From: Candidatus Lambdaproteobacteria bacterium
GTDB lineage: Bacteria; SAR324; JACQKK01
Direction: 5' to 3'
Assembly (NCBI GenBank): GCA_016204605.1
Contig: JACQKK010000029.1
Location: 1-42,678, forward strand
Length of the DNA stretch: 42,678 nt
A program made the position numbers and the translations under genes. Under the pieces are notes generated by a model. The model searched no databases. It was not told the DNA's origin and was given only the letters and a program-made list of their open reading frames with translations. The stretch's first letter is position 1. Every line of letters starts with the position of its first letter. This document shows positions 1-9,325 of the stretch, in pieces.

Positions 1-648
1 ACCAAGCGCAAGCAGGAGGGGATCAGCTTCTTCCTGCTCGACATGAAGACGCCCGGCATCCGCATCCGGCCGCTGGTGACCATCGACGACCATCACCACT
101 TCAACGAGACGTTCTTCGAGAACGTGTTCGTGCCGAAGGAGAACCTGGTGGGCGAGCTGGACAAGGGCTGGACGGTGGCCAAGGCGCTGCTCGACTACGA
201 GCGCTTCAACTCGATCATGGGCAACCCGATCGTGCTCGGCCGCGCCATCGACCAGGTCAAGCAGTCGGCCCGCGAGTCCGCCCAGAACGGCGGCGTGGTC
301 TGGGACGATCCCGACCTGCGCCGGCAGGTGGTCGGCATGGAGATGGACACCGACTGCATCCGCTACACGCGCTACCGCTCGCTCTCGAAGATCGCCCGCG
401 GCGACAAGCCCGGCCCGGAGGCGTTCCTGTTCAAGTTCTACGGCACCGTGCTGTTCTGGCGCATCCTGGAGGCCCACCAGCAGGTGCTGGGCACGGCCGG
501 CATCGCCTGGAACGACGAGCCGCTGGGAGCGCTGATGGGCGAGGTGGCCCGCCACAACTGCACCATCCGCGCCTCGGGCCTGCGCGGGGGCACCAACGAG
601 GTGCAGAAGAACGTCGTCGCCAAGCGCATCCTGGGTCTGCCCGATTGA
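1..648 (+). CDS. Acyl-CoA dehydrogenase, C-terminal part (5' end outside window)
   Basis: The frame is open from base 1, so the true start lies upstream; about 215 codons are visible. They cover the end of the middle beta domain and the C-terminal helical domain of an FAD-dependent acyl-CoA dehydrogenase, which introduces a 2,3 double bond into an acyl-CoA. Visible landmarks are FNETFFENVFVP, KGWTVAKALLDYERF and a C-terminal GGTNEVQKN. The usual MCAD catalytic Glu just before the GT is Gly here, while Glu occurs in YERF, the position used by isovaleryl- and long-chain-type enzymes. That assignment comes from family knowledge, not proof. The next gene, 67 bp downstream on the same strand, is a close paralog, so the pair looks like a tandem duplication and probably one operon. 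The substrate is unknown. Confidence 0.93.
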   Translation, partial: TKRKQEGISFFLLDMKTPGIRIRPLVTIDDHHHFNETFFENVFVPKENLVGELDKGWTVAKALLDYERFNSIMGNPIVLGRAIDQVKQSARESAQNGGVVWDDPDLRRQVVGMEMDTDCIRYTRYRSLSKIARGDKPGPEAFLFKFYGTVLFWRILEAHQQVLGTAGIAWNDEPLGALMGEVARHNCTIRASGLRGGTNEVQKNVVAKRILGLPD

Positions 649-715
649 GCGGGCGGGCGCACGCCCCGCCGATCGTTGATCCGCAATTCCTGCCGTCTGA
701 CCGGAGGTCGCCCCG

Positions 716-1915
716 ATGAACATCACCGAATCGCCCAAGGCGCAGGCGCTGCGGGCGGAGATGCACGCCTGGATCGCCACCGAGGTGCCCCAGCGCTTCA
801 AGAACCTGCCCCTCGGCGTCCCCAATCGCCCGGAGATCGGCAACGAGGCGCTGGCCCCGTTCTTCGCGCTGCTGGAGAAGAAGAACTGGCTCTTCCCCGC
901 CTGGCCCAAGGAGCACGGGGGCGCGGGGTTCGACATCGAGCAGATGATCGTCTTCGGCGAGGAGTGGCTCAAGGCCGGCCTGCCCGAGATCCGCAACGCC
1001 GCGCTCGACCACTTCACGCCGATCCTGATGCGCTACGGCACCGAGGCGCAGAAGCAGCGCTTCCTCGGCCCCACCCTGCGCCGGGAGATTCTCTGGGCGC
1101 AAGGGTACTCCGAGCCCAACGCCGGCTCCGACCTGGCGAGCCTCGCCACCCGCGCCGACAAGGTCGAAGGGGGCTGGCGGCTCAACGGACAGAAGATCTG
1201 GACCTCGGGCGCCCACCACGCCCACTGGTTCTACGTGCTCGCCCGCACCGACCCCAGCGCCAAGCGCAAGCAGGACGGCATCAGCTTCCTGCTGGTGGAC
1301 CGCAAGTCGCCCGGGCTCACCATCCGCCCGATCAAGACCATCGACGACTTCTCCCACTTCAACGAGACCTTCTTCGAGAACGTGTTCGTCCCCGAGGATA
1401 TGGTGGTGGGCCAGCTCCACAAGGGCTGGACCGTGGCCAAGGTGCTGCTGGGCTACGAGCGCTTCGCCGCGCCCGCCGTGATCCCGGTGCTCCAGTACCG
1501 CGTGCTGGAGGAGCTCAAGTCCGATGCGCGCCGGCTCGCCGACGGCAAGGGCGGGGCGCTCTGGGACGATCCCGGCCTCAAGCGGCAGGTGGCCGGCCTG
1601 GAGATGGAGATCGACTGCAACCAGGCCACCCGCCTGCGCGCCCTCGACCGCGTGGCCAGGGGCGAGCATCCCGGCCCGGAGACCATGTTCTTCAAGTTCT
1701 GGGGCGTCGAGCTGATGCAGCGCATCATGGAGCTGCACCAGCTCGTCCACGGCCCGCAGGGCATCGCCTGGAGCCCGTCGTCGCCCTTCGGTCGCCCCGT
1801 GTTCGATATGGCCCGCCGCGCCACCACCGTGCGCTCCTCGACCATCGCCGGCGGCACCAGCGAGGTCGCCCGCAACGTCCTCGCCAAGCGCGTGCTGGAA
1901 CTGCCGGAGCGGTAG
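716..1915 (+). CDS. Acyl-CoA dehydrogenase
   Basis: This is a complete 399-residue acyl-CoA dehydrogenase, the usual length for the family. A GGAGG ribosome site about 10 bases upstream supports the ATG. Domains in order are an N-terminal helical domain (1-125), a beta domain with the flavin/substrate signature around 128-144 (WAQGYSEPNAGSD) and NGQKIWTSGA (158-167), and a C-terminal helical domain ending with AGGTSEVARN. As in its upstream paralog, the MCAD-type catalytic Glu is replaced by Gly and E248 in GYERF is the likely base (family knowledge). It should oxidise an acyl-CoA and pass electrons to an ETF. The tandem copy suggests either a heteromeric enzyme or two substrates. Exact substrate unknown; branched, long-chain or cyclic acyl-CoA are possible. 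Confidence 0.95.
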   Translation: MNITESPKAQALRAEMHAWIATEVPQRFKNLPLGVPNRPEIGNEALAPFFALLEKKNWLFPAWPKEHGGAGFDIEQMIVFGEEWLKAGLPEIRNAALDHFTPILMRYGTEAQKQRFLGPTLRREILWAQGYSEPNAGSDLASLATRADKVEGGWRLNGQKIWTSGAHHAHWFYVLARTDPSAKRKQDGISFLLVDRKSPGLTIRPIKTIDDFSHFNETFFENVFVPEDMVVGQLHKGWTVAKVLLGYERFAAPAVIPVLQYRVLEELKSDARRLADGKGGALWDDPGLKRQVAGLEMEIDCNQATRLRALDRVARGEHPGPETMFFKFWGVELMQRIMELHQLVHGPQGIAWSPSSPFGRPVFDMARRATTVRSSTIAGGTSEVARNVLAKRVLELPER

Positions 1916-2030
1916 GGCGATGACAGCCGACACAGGGCGTGGGCCTCTCCCGCCTCCGCGGCCTCTCCGGCGCTGCCGGGGGGCGTTGCGCGGGGTGTGG
2001 CACGAGAGCCGGTGGCGCGGTCGCGCGCCC

Positions 2031-2906
2031 CTATCCCTTCACCGCGCCAGCGGTGAGGCCGCGGATGAAATGGCGCTGCAGCGCGACGAACACGAGCAGG
2101 GGCACCGACATGGACACGAACGATCCCGCCGCCAGCAGGTGCCATTCGGAGCCGTAGGAGCTGAGCAGGCCCTGGATGGCGGCCGTGAGCGGGTACTTCC
2201 CGCGATCCTGCAGGAAGATCAGGGCGTTGATGAGATCGTTCCACACCCACACGAACTGGAAGATGGCCAACGAGGCGAGCGCGGGTGTGCTCAACGGCAG
2301 CACGATCGTGAGGAAGAGCCGCAGCTCCGAGGCACCGTCGATCCGGGCCGATTCGAAGACCGCACCCGGCAGTTCGGCCATGAAGTCGTGCAGCAGAAAG
2401 ATGGCGAACGGCAGGCCGAAGGCCGTATGCGCCAGCCAGATGCCCACGAAGCTGCCCGTCAGCCCCAGCAGGTTGAACAGCTTCAGGATCGGCACCCAGG
2501 TCAACTGCAGCGGCACCACCAGCAGAGCCACCACCGCCAGGAATGCGAAACGGCGCCCGCGGAAGCGGTGCCACGCCAGCGCATACGCGGCAGGCGCGGC
2601 GAAGACGATGGGCAGCAGCGTGGCGGGGAGCGCGATCAGGACGCTGTTGAGCAGGCTGATCTCGAAGCCCCGGACAGTCAGCACCTCCCGGTAGTTGCCG
2701 GCCGTGAAGGTCCCTCCCGGCAGCGCCGTCCACCACCCGCTCGCGGCAACGTCGGCGCTGGGCCGCCAGGAGGTGACGAACAGCCCCAGGGTGGGCACGA
2801 GCCACACCGCGCCCACCAGCAGCAGGGTCGCATGCACGGCCCCCCGCCGGGTCATGCCCGCCAGCCGGTGCAGGAGCGGCGCCATCCGCGGCGGTGCGAG
2901 GCTCAT
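2031..2906 (-). CDS. Carbohydrate ABC transporter permease (MalG/AglG type)
   Basis: A 291-residue inner-membrane permease of the binding-protein-dependent sugar importer class. About six hydrophobic segments are visible, with the EAA loop that contacts the ATPase at ESARIDGASELRLFLTIVLP. The C-terminus FIRGLTAGAVKG is typical of the MalG/AglG side of such pairs. Its ATG directly follows the TAG of the upstream permease gene (TAGATG), so the two are almost certainly translationally coupled. It is the last gene of a binding protein - permease - permease operon. No ATP-binding subunit is encoded nearby, so a shared ATPase of the MsmK/UgpC kind is presumably supplied from elsewhere. The substrate is probably an oligosaccharide or glycoside; alpha-glucoside is only a guess from resemblance to the Agl system. 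Confidence 0.93.
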   Translation of the reverse strand: MSLAPPRMAPLLHRLAGMTRRGAVHATLLLVGAVWLVPTLGLFVTSWRPSADVAASGWWTALPGGTFTAGNYREVLTVRGFEISLLNSVLIALPATLLPIVFAAPAAYALAWHRFRGRRFAFLAVVALLVVPLQLTWVPILKLFNLLGLTGSFVGIWLAHTAFGLPFAIFLLHDFMAELPGAVFESARIDGASELRLFLTIVLPLSTPALASLAIFQFVWVWNDLINALIFLQDRGKYPLTAAIQGLLSSYGSEWHLLAAGSFVSMSVPLLVFVALQRHFIRGLTAGAVKG

Positions 2907-3809
2907 CTATCGCTCCTCGCGACCCACGCGGCGGAGCTGAACAGCGATGACCGGTACGAGCAGGAGCAGCATGACGACGGCCACCGCGCTGCCGTATCCC
3001 GCCCGGGAGTTGTTGAACATCTCCCAGTACACCGTGAAGCCGATGATGCGGCTGGCCCCCCGCGGCCCGCCCGCCGTCATCACCAGCACCAGCTCCAGCA
3101 TCTTCAGCCCGTTGATGACGAGCGCGATGGCGACGAAGGCGATCGGCCCAGCCAGCATGGGCAGCGCCACGCGCCAGAAGGTGCGCCAGGGACCGGCTCC
3201 GTCGACGTTGGCCGCTTCCAGGACTTCCCGGTCCAACGCCTTGTAAGCGGCGGAAAGCACCGTGGTCGCAAGGCCGGTCCAGATCCAGACCGCCGCGCCG
3301 ATCAGCGCGAAGTTGACCACGCTGCGCCGGCCCAGCCAGGGCACCGGTTCGAGCCAGGGGAACAGGGCGCCCAGCACCGCGTTGAGAATCCCGATGGTGG
3401 GGTCCGGGCTGTAGACGAAACGGAAGATGACCGATGCGGCCGTCGCGGAGATGACCATGGGCAGAAAAATCACCGCCTTGAGCGTCCTTTCATACCGCAC
3501 GCCGTCGGCCAGCACCGCGATCGAGAGACCCAGCCCGAGGGGCGACAGGGTGAACAGCGCCAACCACAGCAGATTGTTCACCAGGGCGCCGGAGGGAGGC
3601 CACACCTCCAGATTCAGGAACAGCGGGTCGCCGGTGAGCAGGCGCACGTAGTTATCCGCACCCACGAACCGGCTCGGCTCCAGGCCGATTCCGCCATGGA
3701 AGCTCCACCAGATCGTCTGCAGGGTGGGGTGCATGAAGAACACCAGCAGGAGGACCGCCGCCGGGGCCAGGAACATCCAGGAAATCCAGCTGCGGCCCCC
3801 GTGTCCCAT
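2907..3809 (-). CDS. Carbohydrate ABC transporter permease (MalF/AglF type)
   Basis: A 300-residue permease pairing with the downstream MalG-type protein. I chose the ATG at 3809 because a GGGGAGG site precedes it by about 10 bases and the protein then begins MGHGGRSWISW, directly before the first membrane helix; the frame stays open further upstream, but that part overlaps the binding-protein gene and looks non-coding. About six transmembrane segments and the EAA loop (EAANVDGAGPWRTFWRVALP) are visible. It follows the solute-binding protein gene by 85 bp and abuts the next permease, consistent with one operon transcribed on the minus strand. Role: one half of the membrane channel of a sugar importer. 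Confidence 0.92.
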   Translation of the reverse strand: MGHGGRSWISWMFLAPAAVLLLVFFMHPTLQTIWWSFHGGIGLEPSRFVGADNYVRLLTGDPLFLNLEVWPPSGALVNNLLWLALFTLSPLGLGLSIAVLADGVRYERTLKAVIFLPMVISATAASVIFRFVYSPDPTIGILNAVLGALFPWLEPVPWLGRRSVVNFALIGAAVWIWTGLATTVLSAAYKALDREVLEAANVDGAGPWRTFWRVALPMLAGPIAFVAIALVINGLKMLELVLVMTAGGPRGASRIIGFTVYWEMFNNSRAGYGSAVAVVMLLLLVPVIAVQLRRVGREER

Positions 3810-3894
3810 GCGCTGTCCGTCCGCCTCCCCGCCTTGAAGGAAAGCTGCCGCATGCCCCCGTGCGGGTGTGTCCGCCGACGGCTTCAGATCGGGC

Positions 3895-5223
3895 TCAGTA
3901 CGACCGGGCCGCGGCCCCCTCCAGGGCGCGGAGGTATTCCCGCACCCGCTCCGGCTCCTCCACGAACGCCTGCAGCGCGGTAACCATGGCGTCCCGGCCC
4001 ACCGCGCTCGGCGCGAGATCGGAGCCATCGAACACGAGACCACCGGCGCCGATCAGCTGCTGCGCCTCCAGCCGCTTGAAGGGCCGGTAGACCGCGAGCG
4101 GGACGTTGCGGTTGGGCGAAACGACGGCGCCCCGCTCGGCGGAGGCCCAGATCGTGCTGGCCTCTTTGCCCGCCAGAAAGCCGATCAGGCGGCGCACCGC
4201 CGGGCGGTCGTTGAAGACCACCGCAAAGTCGCCCCCGACGACGACGGGCCGACCCCAGCGGGGGTCGATGGAGGGAAACTCGAAGAAGGCATAGTCCTGC
4301 TGGCCTTGCAGCGCGGGGAAGTTCTGCTCGGCGAACGCGCTCATGAAACCACCGCCGCAGTAGATCCCCGCCGCCGGCCTGGGGCGCAGCACGGCGTTGA
4401 ACGCATCGATGAACCCGGTGGATAAGGTGCCTTCCGCGCCCCCGGCCAGCTTCGCCTCCGGCCACACGACGTCCCCGAGGCGGCGCATCGCCTCGACGAC
4501 GGTCGCATCCGTCCACTTCACCTCGTGGGTGAGGAACAGCTTGCGGTACATCGCGGGCCCGGCCACGCGCACGTAGATGTTCTCGAACCAGTCGGTGAGT
4601 GGCCAGCCGTCCGCACCGCCGATGGCGAAAGGCGCCTTCCCGCGCCGGAGATGCGCTTCAGCAATGGCCTGCAACTCCTGCCACGTCCGGGGCGGTTCGA
4701 TCCCCAGCGCGCGGAAGGAGGGCGGCCTGTACCAGCACACGCTCTTGGAATTCGCCTTGACCGGCAGCGCGTAGAAAGCGCCGTCGATCGTGCCCAGGTC
4801 GATGAACGCGCGGTCGTAGTTCCGCGCCAGTTCATCCCAGGTCAGGATCGGATCGGGCCGCTCGCCGCTGAGGGGGAGAATGGCCCGCTGGCGCACCAGT
4901 TCCACGATCGCGCCGAACTGAGGAAGGATGGCCACATCGGGCGGACTGCCCCCGTACACCCGGGTCTTCAGCAGGATGTCGATGTTGCGGCTGCCGTCGT
5001 ATTCGTAGCGGATGCCCGTGTTCCCGGTGAAGGCGTCGAGCACCTCCCGGAATCCTGCCTCCTCGTCTCCTCCCCACGTCGCCATGATCCTGACCGGCTC
5101 CGACCCCGCGGCGACGGGCGGGAGGGCCGAGCCCCAGAACGCCAGGAGGGCGAGCAGGGGGAGGTTGAGCCTGCAAGAATACCTGCGTTTGCGCTGTGTC
5201 ATTCCCACCCCATTCCATCGCAA
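3895..5223 (-). CDS. Carbohydrate ABC transporter substrate-binding protein (family 1, AglE-like)
   Basis: A 442-residue periplasmic binding protein, first gene of the sugar importer operon. An N-terminal signal peptide is visible (basic RKRRYS, hydrophobic LPLLALLAFWGSALPP, then VAAGSEP). A second in-frame ATG at 5202 (MTQRKRRY) follows a G-rich GGGGTGGGA stretch and is an equally good start, giving 435 residues. The mature part reads like family-1 sugar-binding proteins: TWGGDEEAGFREVLDAF near the start, then WPLTDWFENIYVRVAGP in the middle, which resembles alpha-glucoside binding protein AglE. It delivers sugar to the two permeases downstream. The 318 bp upstream should hold the promoter, but no convincing box was found. 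Substrate identity is inferred only from resemblance. Confidence 0.92.
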   Translation of the reverse strand: MRWNGVGMTQRKRRYSCRLNLPLLALLAFWGSALPPVAAGSEPVRIMATWGGDEEAGFREVLDAFTGNTGIRYEYDGSRNIDILLKTRVYGGSPPDVAILPQFGAIVELVRQRAILPLSGERPDPILTWDELARNYDRAFIDLGTIDGAFYALPVKANSKSVCWYRPPSFRALGIEPPRTWQELQAIAEAHLRRGKAPFAIGGADGWPLTDWFENIYVRVAGPAMYRKLFLTHEVKWTDATVVEAMRRLGDVVWPEAKLAGGAEGTLSTGFIDAFNAVLRPRPAAGIYCGGGFMSAFAEQNFPALQGQQDYAFFEFPSIDPRWGRPVVVGGDFAVVFNDRPAVRRLIGFLAGKEASTIWASAERGAVVSPNRNVPLAVYRPFKRLEAQQLIGAGGLVFDGSDLAPSAVGRDAMVTALQAFVEEPERVREYLRALEGAAARSY

Positions 5224-5541
5224 CCGGTTTTCTCAGCGGGGGTGCACCGTATCTACTATTGAGCCTGCTGAATCGTAAGGCCGCAACTGCAAATCGCCTT
5301 CGCCTTTGCGGGTCGGGACGCTCCGCGGGGGCGATGTCGCGCCGTGGCGGCGTTCGCCGGACCCGAGGGTCGCGCCGGCCCGTGGTTGCCGACCTGGGCG
5401 ATCGATCCCCGGGCGCGACGCGCCGACCATGGGAAACCGTGGCGTTGGCTGGGCGGATACGGGATGGCTGCGACCGTGTTCCGGCATCGACCCCCCTGCA
5501 CGCGTTGCGGGGCAGGGTCGCAAGGCGGGAGGGCTGACCCC
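5224..5541. other. Intergenic region upstream of sugar importer operon
   Basis: This 318-bp stretch lies between the start of the sugar-binding protein gene (transcribed leftwards) and the stop of the exporter gene (also leftwards). It must contain the promoter of the sugar operon. The only candidate I see is a weak minus-strand TTACGA / TAGATA pair 17 bases apart around 5250-5280, with just three matches in the -35 box, so I do not call it. The rest is GC-rich without convincing coding or repeat structure. Confidence 0.5.
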
Positions 5542-8500
5542 TCACCCCGCCGCGGCCAGCGTGCCCTGCATCTGGCGGGAGACGAGGTGGGCGTAGAGGC
5601 CGCCGCCGGCCAGCAGGTCGGCATGGGCGCCGCTCTCGACCACGCGACCCTCCGCCATCACGACGATGCGGTCGGCGTTGCGCACGGTGGAGAGCCGGTG
5701 GGCGATGACGAGGGTGGTGCGGTCGCGCATCAGGCGGTCCAGCGCCTCGCGCACGAGCTGCTCGTTGACGGCGTCGAGGTGGGAGGTGGCCTCGTCGAGG
5801 ATCAGGATGGGGGCGTCCTTGAGGAAGGCCCGCGCGATGGCCACCCGCTGGCGCTGGCCGCCCGAAAGGTGGGCGCCGCGCTCGCCGACGCGCGTGTCGA
5901 GTCCCTCGGGCAGCCCGGCCAGGAATTCGCCCAGCGCGGCCTGCTCGACCGCGCGCTCCAGCTCGGCCGGGGCGGCCCCCGGCCTGGCGAGCAGGATGTT
6001 CGCCCGCAGCGTGTCGTTGAACAGGTACGTGTCCTGGGCCACCAGCGCGAGGCGGCGGCGCAGCTCCTCCAGCTTGTACTCACGCAGGTCGTGGCCGCAC
6101 ATGCGGATGGTGCCGGCGTGCGGGTCCCAGAAGCGCATCAGCAGGTGGGCCACGGTGGTCTTGCCCGCGCCGGAGGGTCCCACCAGCGCGACGGTGCTGC
6201 CGGCCGCCACGCGGAACGCCACCTCGTGCAGGGCCTGGCGGTTGGCGCCCTTGTAGCGGAAGGTCACGGCGTCGAGCTCCAGGGCCGGCACGTGGGGCCG
6301 CACGTCGGGCGCGACGCCCGGGCCGTCCTGGACGACTACCGGCTCGGCATGGACGGCGTAGAGGCGGCGCGTCGCCCCCAGCGTGTCGGAGAGCAGCCGG
6401 CCCACCTGCGCCAGCTCCGCCAGCGGCAGGAAGGCCGCCATGGCCAGCAGGGTGAGCATGGGCAGGATGCCGCTCTCCAGCCGGCCCGCCTGCACCAGGT
6501 GGGCGCCCACGCCCATGATCGCCAGCGCGCCCAGCCCCACCTGGATCTCCAGCAGCACCTTCTGCCGGGTGATGTCGCCGAAGAACGGCAGCCGCAGGCG
6601 CAGGTAGCGCTGGCCGATCTCGCGGAAGCGCTCGCCCCAGCGCCGGGCCTGCTGGAAGGTGACGATCTCCGCCAGGCCCTGCACCGCATCGACGGCGGCG
6701 GCGTTCAGCTCGCCCAGCGCCTCGCGGGAGCGTGAGCCCAGCCGGTCCAGCCGCCCCCGCGCCAGGAAGGGGCTCAGGGCCACCAGCGCCAGGAAGGGCG
6801 CCAGCGCCGCGGCGAGCGGCCAGCCATAGGCGAGCAGGGTCGCCATCACCAGCGCCGGCACCAGCACGGAGACGAACGCCGAGGCCACCGTGTGCGCGAA
6901 GAAGTACTCGACCGTCTCGACGTCCTGGGTGGCCATGCCCACCAGGTCGCCCGTACGCCGGTGGAGCAGGTAGGCGGGCGCCAGCCGGTCGAGCTGGCCG
7001 AACAGGGCGATGCGCATCTCGGAGAGCAGCCGGAACGCCATGTCGTGCGCCACCCACGATTCCAGCCAGGCCAGCAGCGCGGTCGAGGGCGCCAGCGCGG
7101 CCAGCAGCAGGAGCCAGCCGCCGAAGGGCTGGCCCGCCTTGAGCGCCGCCACGGCCAGGGCGCTGACCACGCCCACGCCGATGATGCTGAGGTAGCGGCT
7201 TACGCCCAGGCAGAAGGTCAAGAGGAGCTTCCACTGCCAGGGCGCCACCAGCCGCAGCAGGACGGCCATGGTGGCGAGCCAGCCCATCCCCTCGGCGCGC
7301 AGGATGGCGTCGGTGGGTTCGAGCTGGGCCGCCGCGTCGGGCGGGAGCGCCTCGTCGGCGTCGGTCGCCTCGACCCGCCGCGTCGCCGCGGCCGAACCGT
7401 TCGCCCCGGCGGCGCCGTTCGCTCCGGCCGCGCTCCCGGAGCCGGCCTGGGCCTGCTCGAGCTGGGCGCCCATCAGGCGGCGGTAGGCGCCGGGCTGGGC
7501 GATCAGCGCCGCGTGGGCGCCGCTCTGCGCCACCCGGCCGTCCTCCAGCACCAGGATGCGCTCGGCGCTGGCGATGCTGGAGAGGCGGTGGGCGAACACC
7601 AGCGTGGTGCGACCCGCCATCAGCCGCTCCAGCGCCTCCTGAATCACCCACTCGTTCTCCGCATCCACCGCCGAGAGCGCCTCGTCGAGCACCAGGATCG
7701 GGGCATCGCGCAAGAGCGCCCGGGCGATGGCGATGCGCTGGCGCTGTCCGCCGGAGAGGCGCAGGCCGCGCTCCCCGACCAGGGTGGCGTAGCCGGCGGG
7801 CAGCCGCCGGATGAAGTCGTGGATGTTCGCCGCCCGGGCGGCCGCCTCCAGCTCCGCCTGGGTGGCCGCAGGCTTGCCGAGGCGCAGGTTCTCCTCGATG
7901 GTGCCGTGGAACAGGTAGGTATCCTGGTGCACCACGGCGATGTGGCGCCGCAGTTGCGCGAAGGTGAACCGCCGCAGGTCATGCCCGCCCAGCAGCACCG
8001 CCCCCTGCGCGGGGTCGTAGAAGCGCAACAGCAGCCGCACGATCGAGGACTTGCCCGCGCCGCTGGGGCCGACAATGGCCACCCGCTCCCCCGGGCGCAC
8101 CTCGAAGCCCAGCCCGTCGTGGGCGGGGCGGCGCGCGCCCGGGTACGCGAACATCACGTCGCGGAAGGTCACGCGCGGCTCGACGCGATCGAGGGCAGGA
8201 TCGGCCGCGGGCGGCTCCGCGACGAGCGGCTTGGCATCGAGCAGGGCGAACAGCCCCTGCGCCGCCGAGAGGCCCATCATCCCCTGGTGCAGGTACTGCG
8301 CCAGCTCCCGCAGGGGGCGGAACACCTCGACCCCCAGCATCAGCACCACCAGCAGCGCCGCGAGCGACATCTCGCCCGCCGCCACGCGGTGGGCGCCCAG
8401 CCCCAGCGCCGCGGCGGCGCCGATGGCGATGCCGCCCACGGTGAGCGCCCCGGAGGCCGCGTTGCTGGCCAGCACCCACATCGTGCTGCGGAACACCTCG

Positions 8501-9177
8501 CGCGCGTGGTGGGCCAGCGTCTCGGCGCGGGCCGCGCTCTGGCCGAACGCCTTGAGCGTGGCCAGCCCCTGGATCGCGTCGAGGAACTCCGCCCCGAACG
8601 TGCCGTAGGCGCGGCGGCGACGCAGGCTGTTGCGGCGGTTCCAGCGGTGCACCAGCGCCGGCGCGACCAGCGTGACCAACGCGAACGCGAGCAGCAGCGC
8701 GGCCACCGGCAGGTCCAGGAACGCCATGAAAGCGAAGATCAGCACCGGCATCACGAGCGCGATCAGCAGCTGCGGGAGATACTGGCCGAAGAAGGTCTCG
8801 AGCTGCTCCACCCCGTCGACGAGCGTGAGCATGACATCGCCCGTGCGCTCCTCGCCGAAATGGGCCGGTCCCAGGCTCACCATCTGGTCGTAGAGGCGCT
8901 GCCGCACCTTGAGCTGCACGCGGGCGGCCGTGCGGTGGGCCACCATGTCCTTGGCGTACTGGAACACGCCGCGCACCACGATCACGGTGGCCACCAGCAG
9001 CAGCGGCCCCGCCAGCGCGGCCGGCGGCTCGCCCCGGAACACCATGGCCAGCAGCCAGCCGAACAGCGCCAGCCGGGCGATGCCGGAGCCGGCCGCCAGC
9101 ACGCCCAGCGCCACGGCCAGTGTCAGCCGGCCGCGAAAGCCCCGCGTGAACGCCCACAGCCTGCCGTCGAGATACAT
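5542..9177 (-). CDS. Fused double ABC exporter (TMD-NBD-TMD-NBD), CydDC/MdlAB-like
   Basis: A 1211-residue single polypeptide carrying two complete ABC exporter halves. I chose ATG 9177 (MYLDGRLWAF) because the 14 codons upstream look non-coding; an alternative ATG lies at 9219. Half one has a six-helix membrane domain (about 10-300) and an ATPase with Walker A GPSGAGKSS (~368) and signature LSGGQRQR (~473). An Ala/Gly-rich linker follows (~570-625), then half two with Walker A GPSGAGKTT (~999) and LSGGQRQR (~1102). Both signature motifs are intact, so both ATP sites should be active. Most bacteria encode such halves as two genes (CydD/CydC, MdlA/MdlB); fusion guarantees a 1:1 heterodimer. 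Cargo is unknown: thiols, lipids or drugs are all possible. It stands alone with no obvious partner genes. Confidence 0.92.
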   Translation of the reverse strand: MYLDGRLWAFTRGFRGRLTLAVALGVLAAGSGIARLALFGWLLAMVFRGEPPAALAGPLLLVATVIVVRGVFQYAKDMVAHRTAARVQLKVRQRLYDQMVSLGPAHFGEERTGDVMLTLVDGVEQLETFFGQYLPQLLIALVMPVLIFAFMAFLDLPVAALLLAFALVTLVAPALVHRWNRRNSLRRRRAYGTFGAEFLDAIQGLATLKAFGQSAARAETLAHHAREVFRSTMWVLASNAASGALTVGGIAIGAAAALGLGAHRVAAGEMSLAALLVVLMLGVEVFRPLRELAQYLHQGMMGLSAAQGLFALLDAKPLVAEPPAADPALDRVEPRVTFRDVMFAYPGARRPAHDGLGFEVRPGERVAIVGPSGAGKSSIVRLLLRFYDPAQGAVLLGGHDLRRFTFAQLRRHIAVVHQDTYLFHGTIEENLRLGKPAATQAELEAAARAANIHDFIRRLPAGYATLVGERGLRLSGGQRQRIAIARALLRDAPILVLDEALSAVDAENEWVIQEALERLMAGRTTLVFAHRLSSIASAERILVLEDGRVAQSGAHAALIAQPGAYRRLMGAQLEQAQAGSGSAAGANGAAGANGSAAATRRVEATDADEALPPDAAAQLEPTDAILRAEGMGWLATMAVLLRLVAPWQWKLLLTFCLGVSRYLSIIGVGVVSALAVAALKAGQPFGGWLLLLAALAPSTALLAWLESWVAHDMAFRLLSEMRIALFGQLDRLAPAYLLHRRTGDLVGMATQDVETVEYFFAHTVASAFVSVLVPALVMATLLAYGWPLAAALAPFLALVALSPFLARGRLDRLGSRSREALGELNAAAVDAVQGLAEIVTFQQARRWGERFREIGQRYLRLRLPFFGDITRQKVLLEIQVGLGALAIMGVGAHLVQAGRLESGILPMLTLLAMAAFLPLAELAQVGRLLSDTLGATRRLYAVHAEPVVVQDGPGVAPDVRPHVPALELDAVTFRYKGANRQALHEVAFRVAAGSTVALVGPSGAGKTTVAHLLMRFWDPHAGTIRMCGHDLREYKLEELRRRLALVAQDTYLFNDTLRANILLARPGAAPAELERAVEQAALGEFLAGLPEGLDTRVGERGAHLSGGQRQRVAIARAFLKDAPILILDEATSHLDAVNEQLVREALDRLMRDRTTLVIAHRLSTVRNADRIVVMAEGRVVESGAHADLLAGGGLYAHLVSRQMQGTLAAAG

Positions 9178-9325
9178 CGGGTCGCCGCCGTCACGTTGCG
9201 CGTCGCCATGCCCGCACAAGGGGCAGGCCCTCCCCCAGCCTCCACCAGCAGGCTAGCCCATCAACTCGGGCAGGAACAGCCGCAATTGCTGGCGCCTTCC
9301 GCGCAGGCGTCCACGGCCGGTGCGC

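Noticed and set aside
431..1933. 500-codon open frame on the minus strand opposite the acyl-CoA dehydrogenases
   Set aside because: Antisense to well-supported enzymes, with Gly/His/Arg-rich composition typical of a shadow frame in GC-rich DNA.
1920..3983. 687-codon open frame on the plus strand across the sugar permeases
   Set aside because: Overlaps two clear membrane proteins on the other strand; rich in Gln, Arg and His with no domain.
5250..5285. TTACGA/TAGATA promoter for the sugar operon (minus strand)
   Set aside because: Only three of six -35 bases match; too weak to list as a feature.
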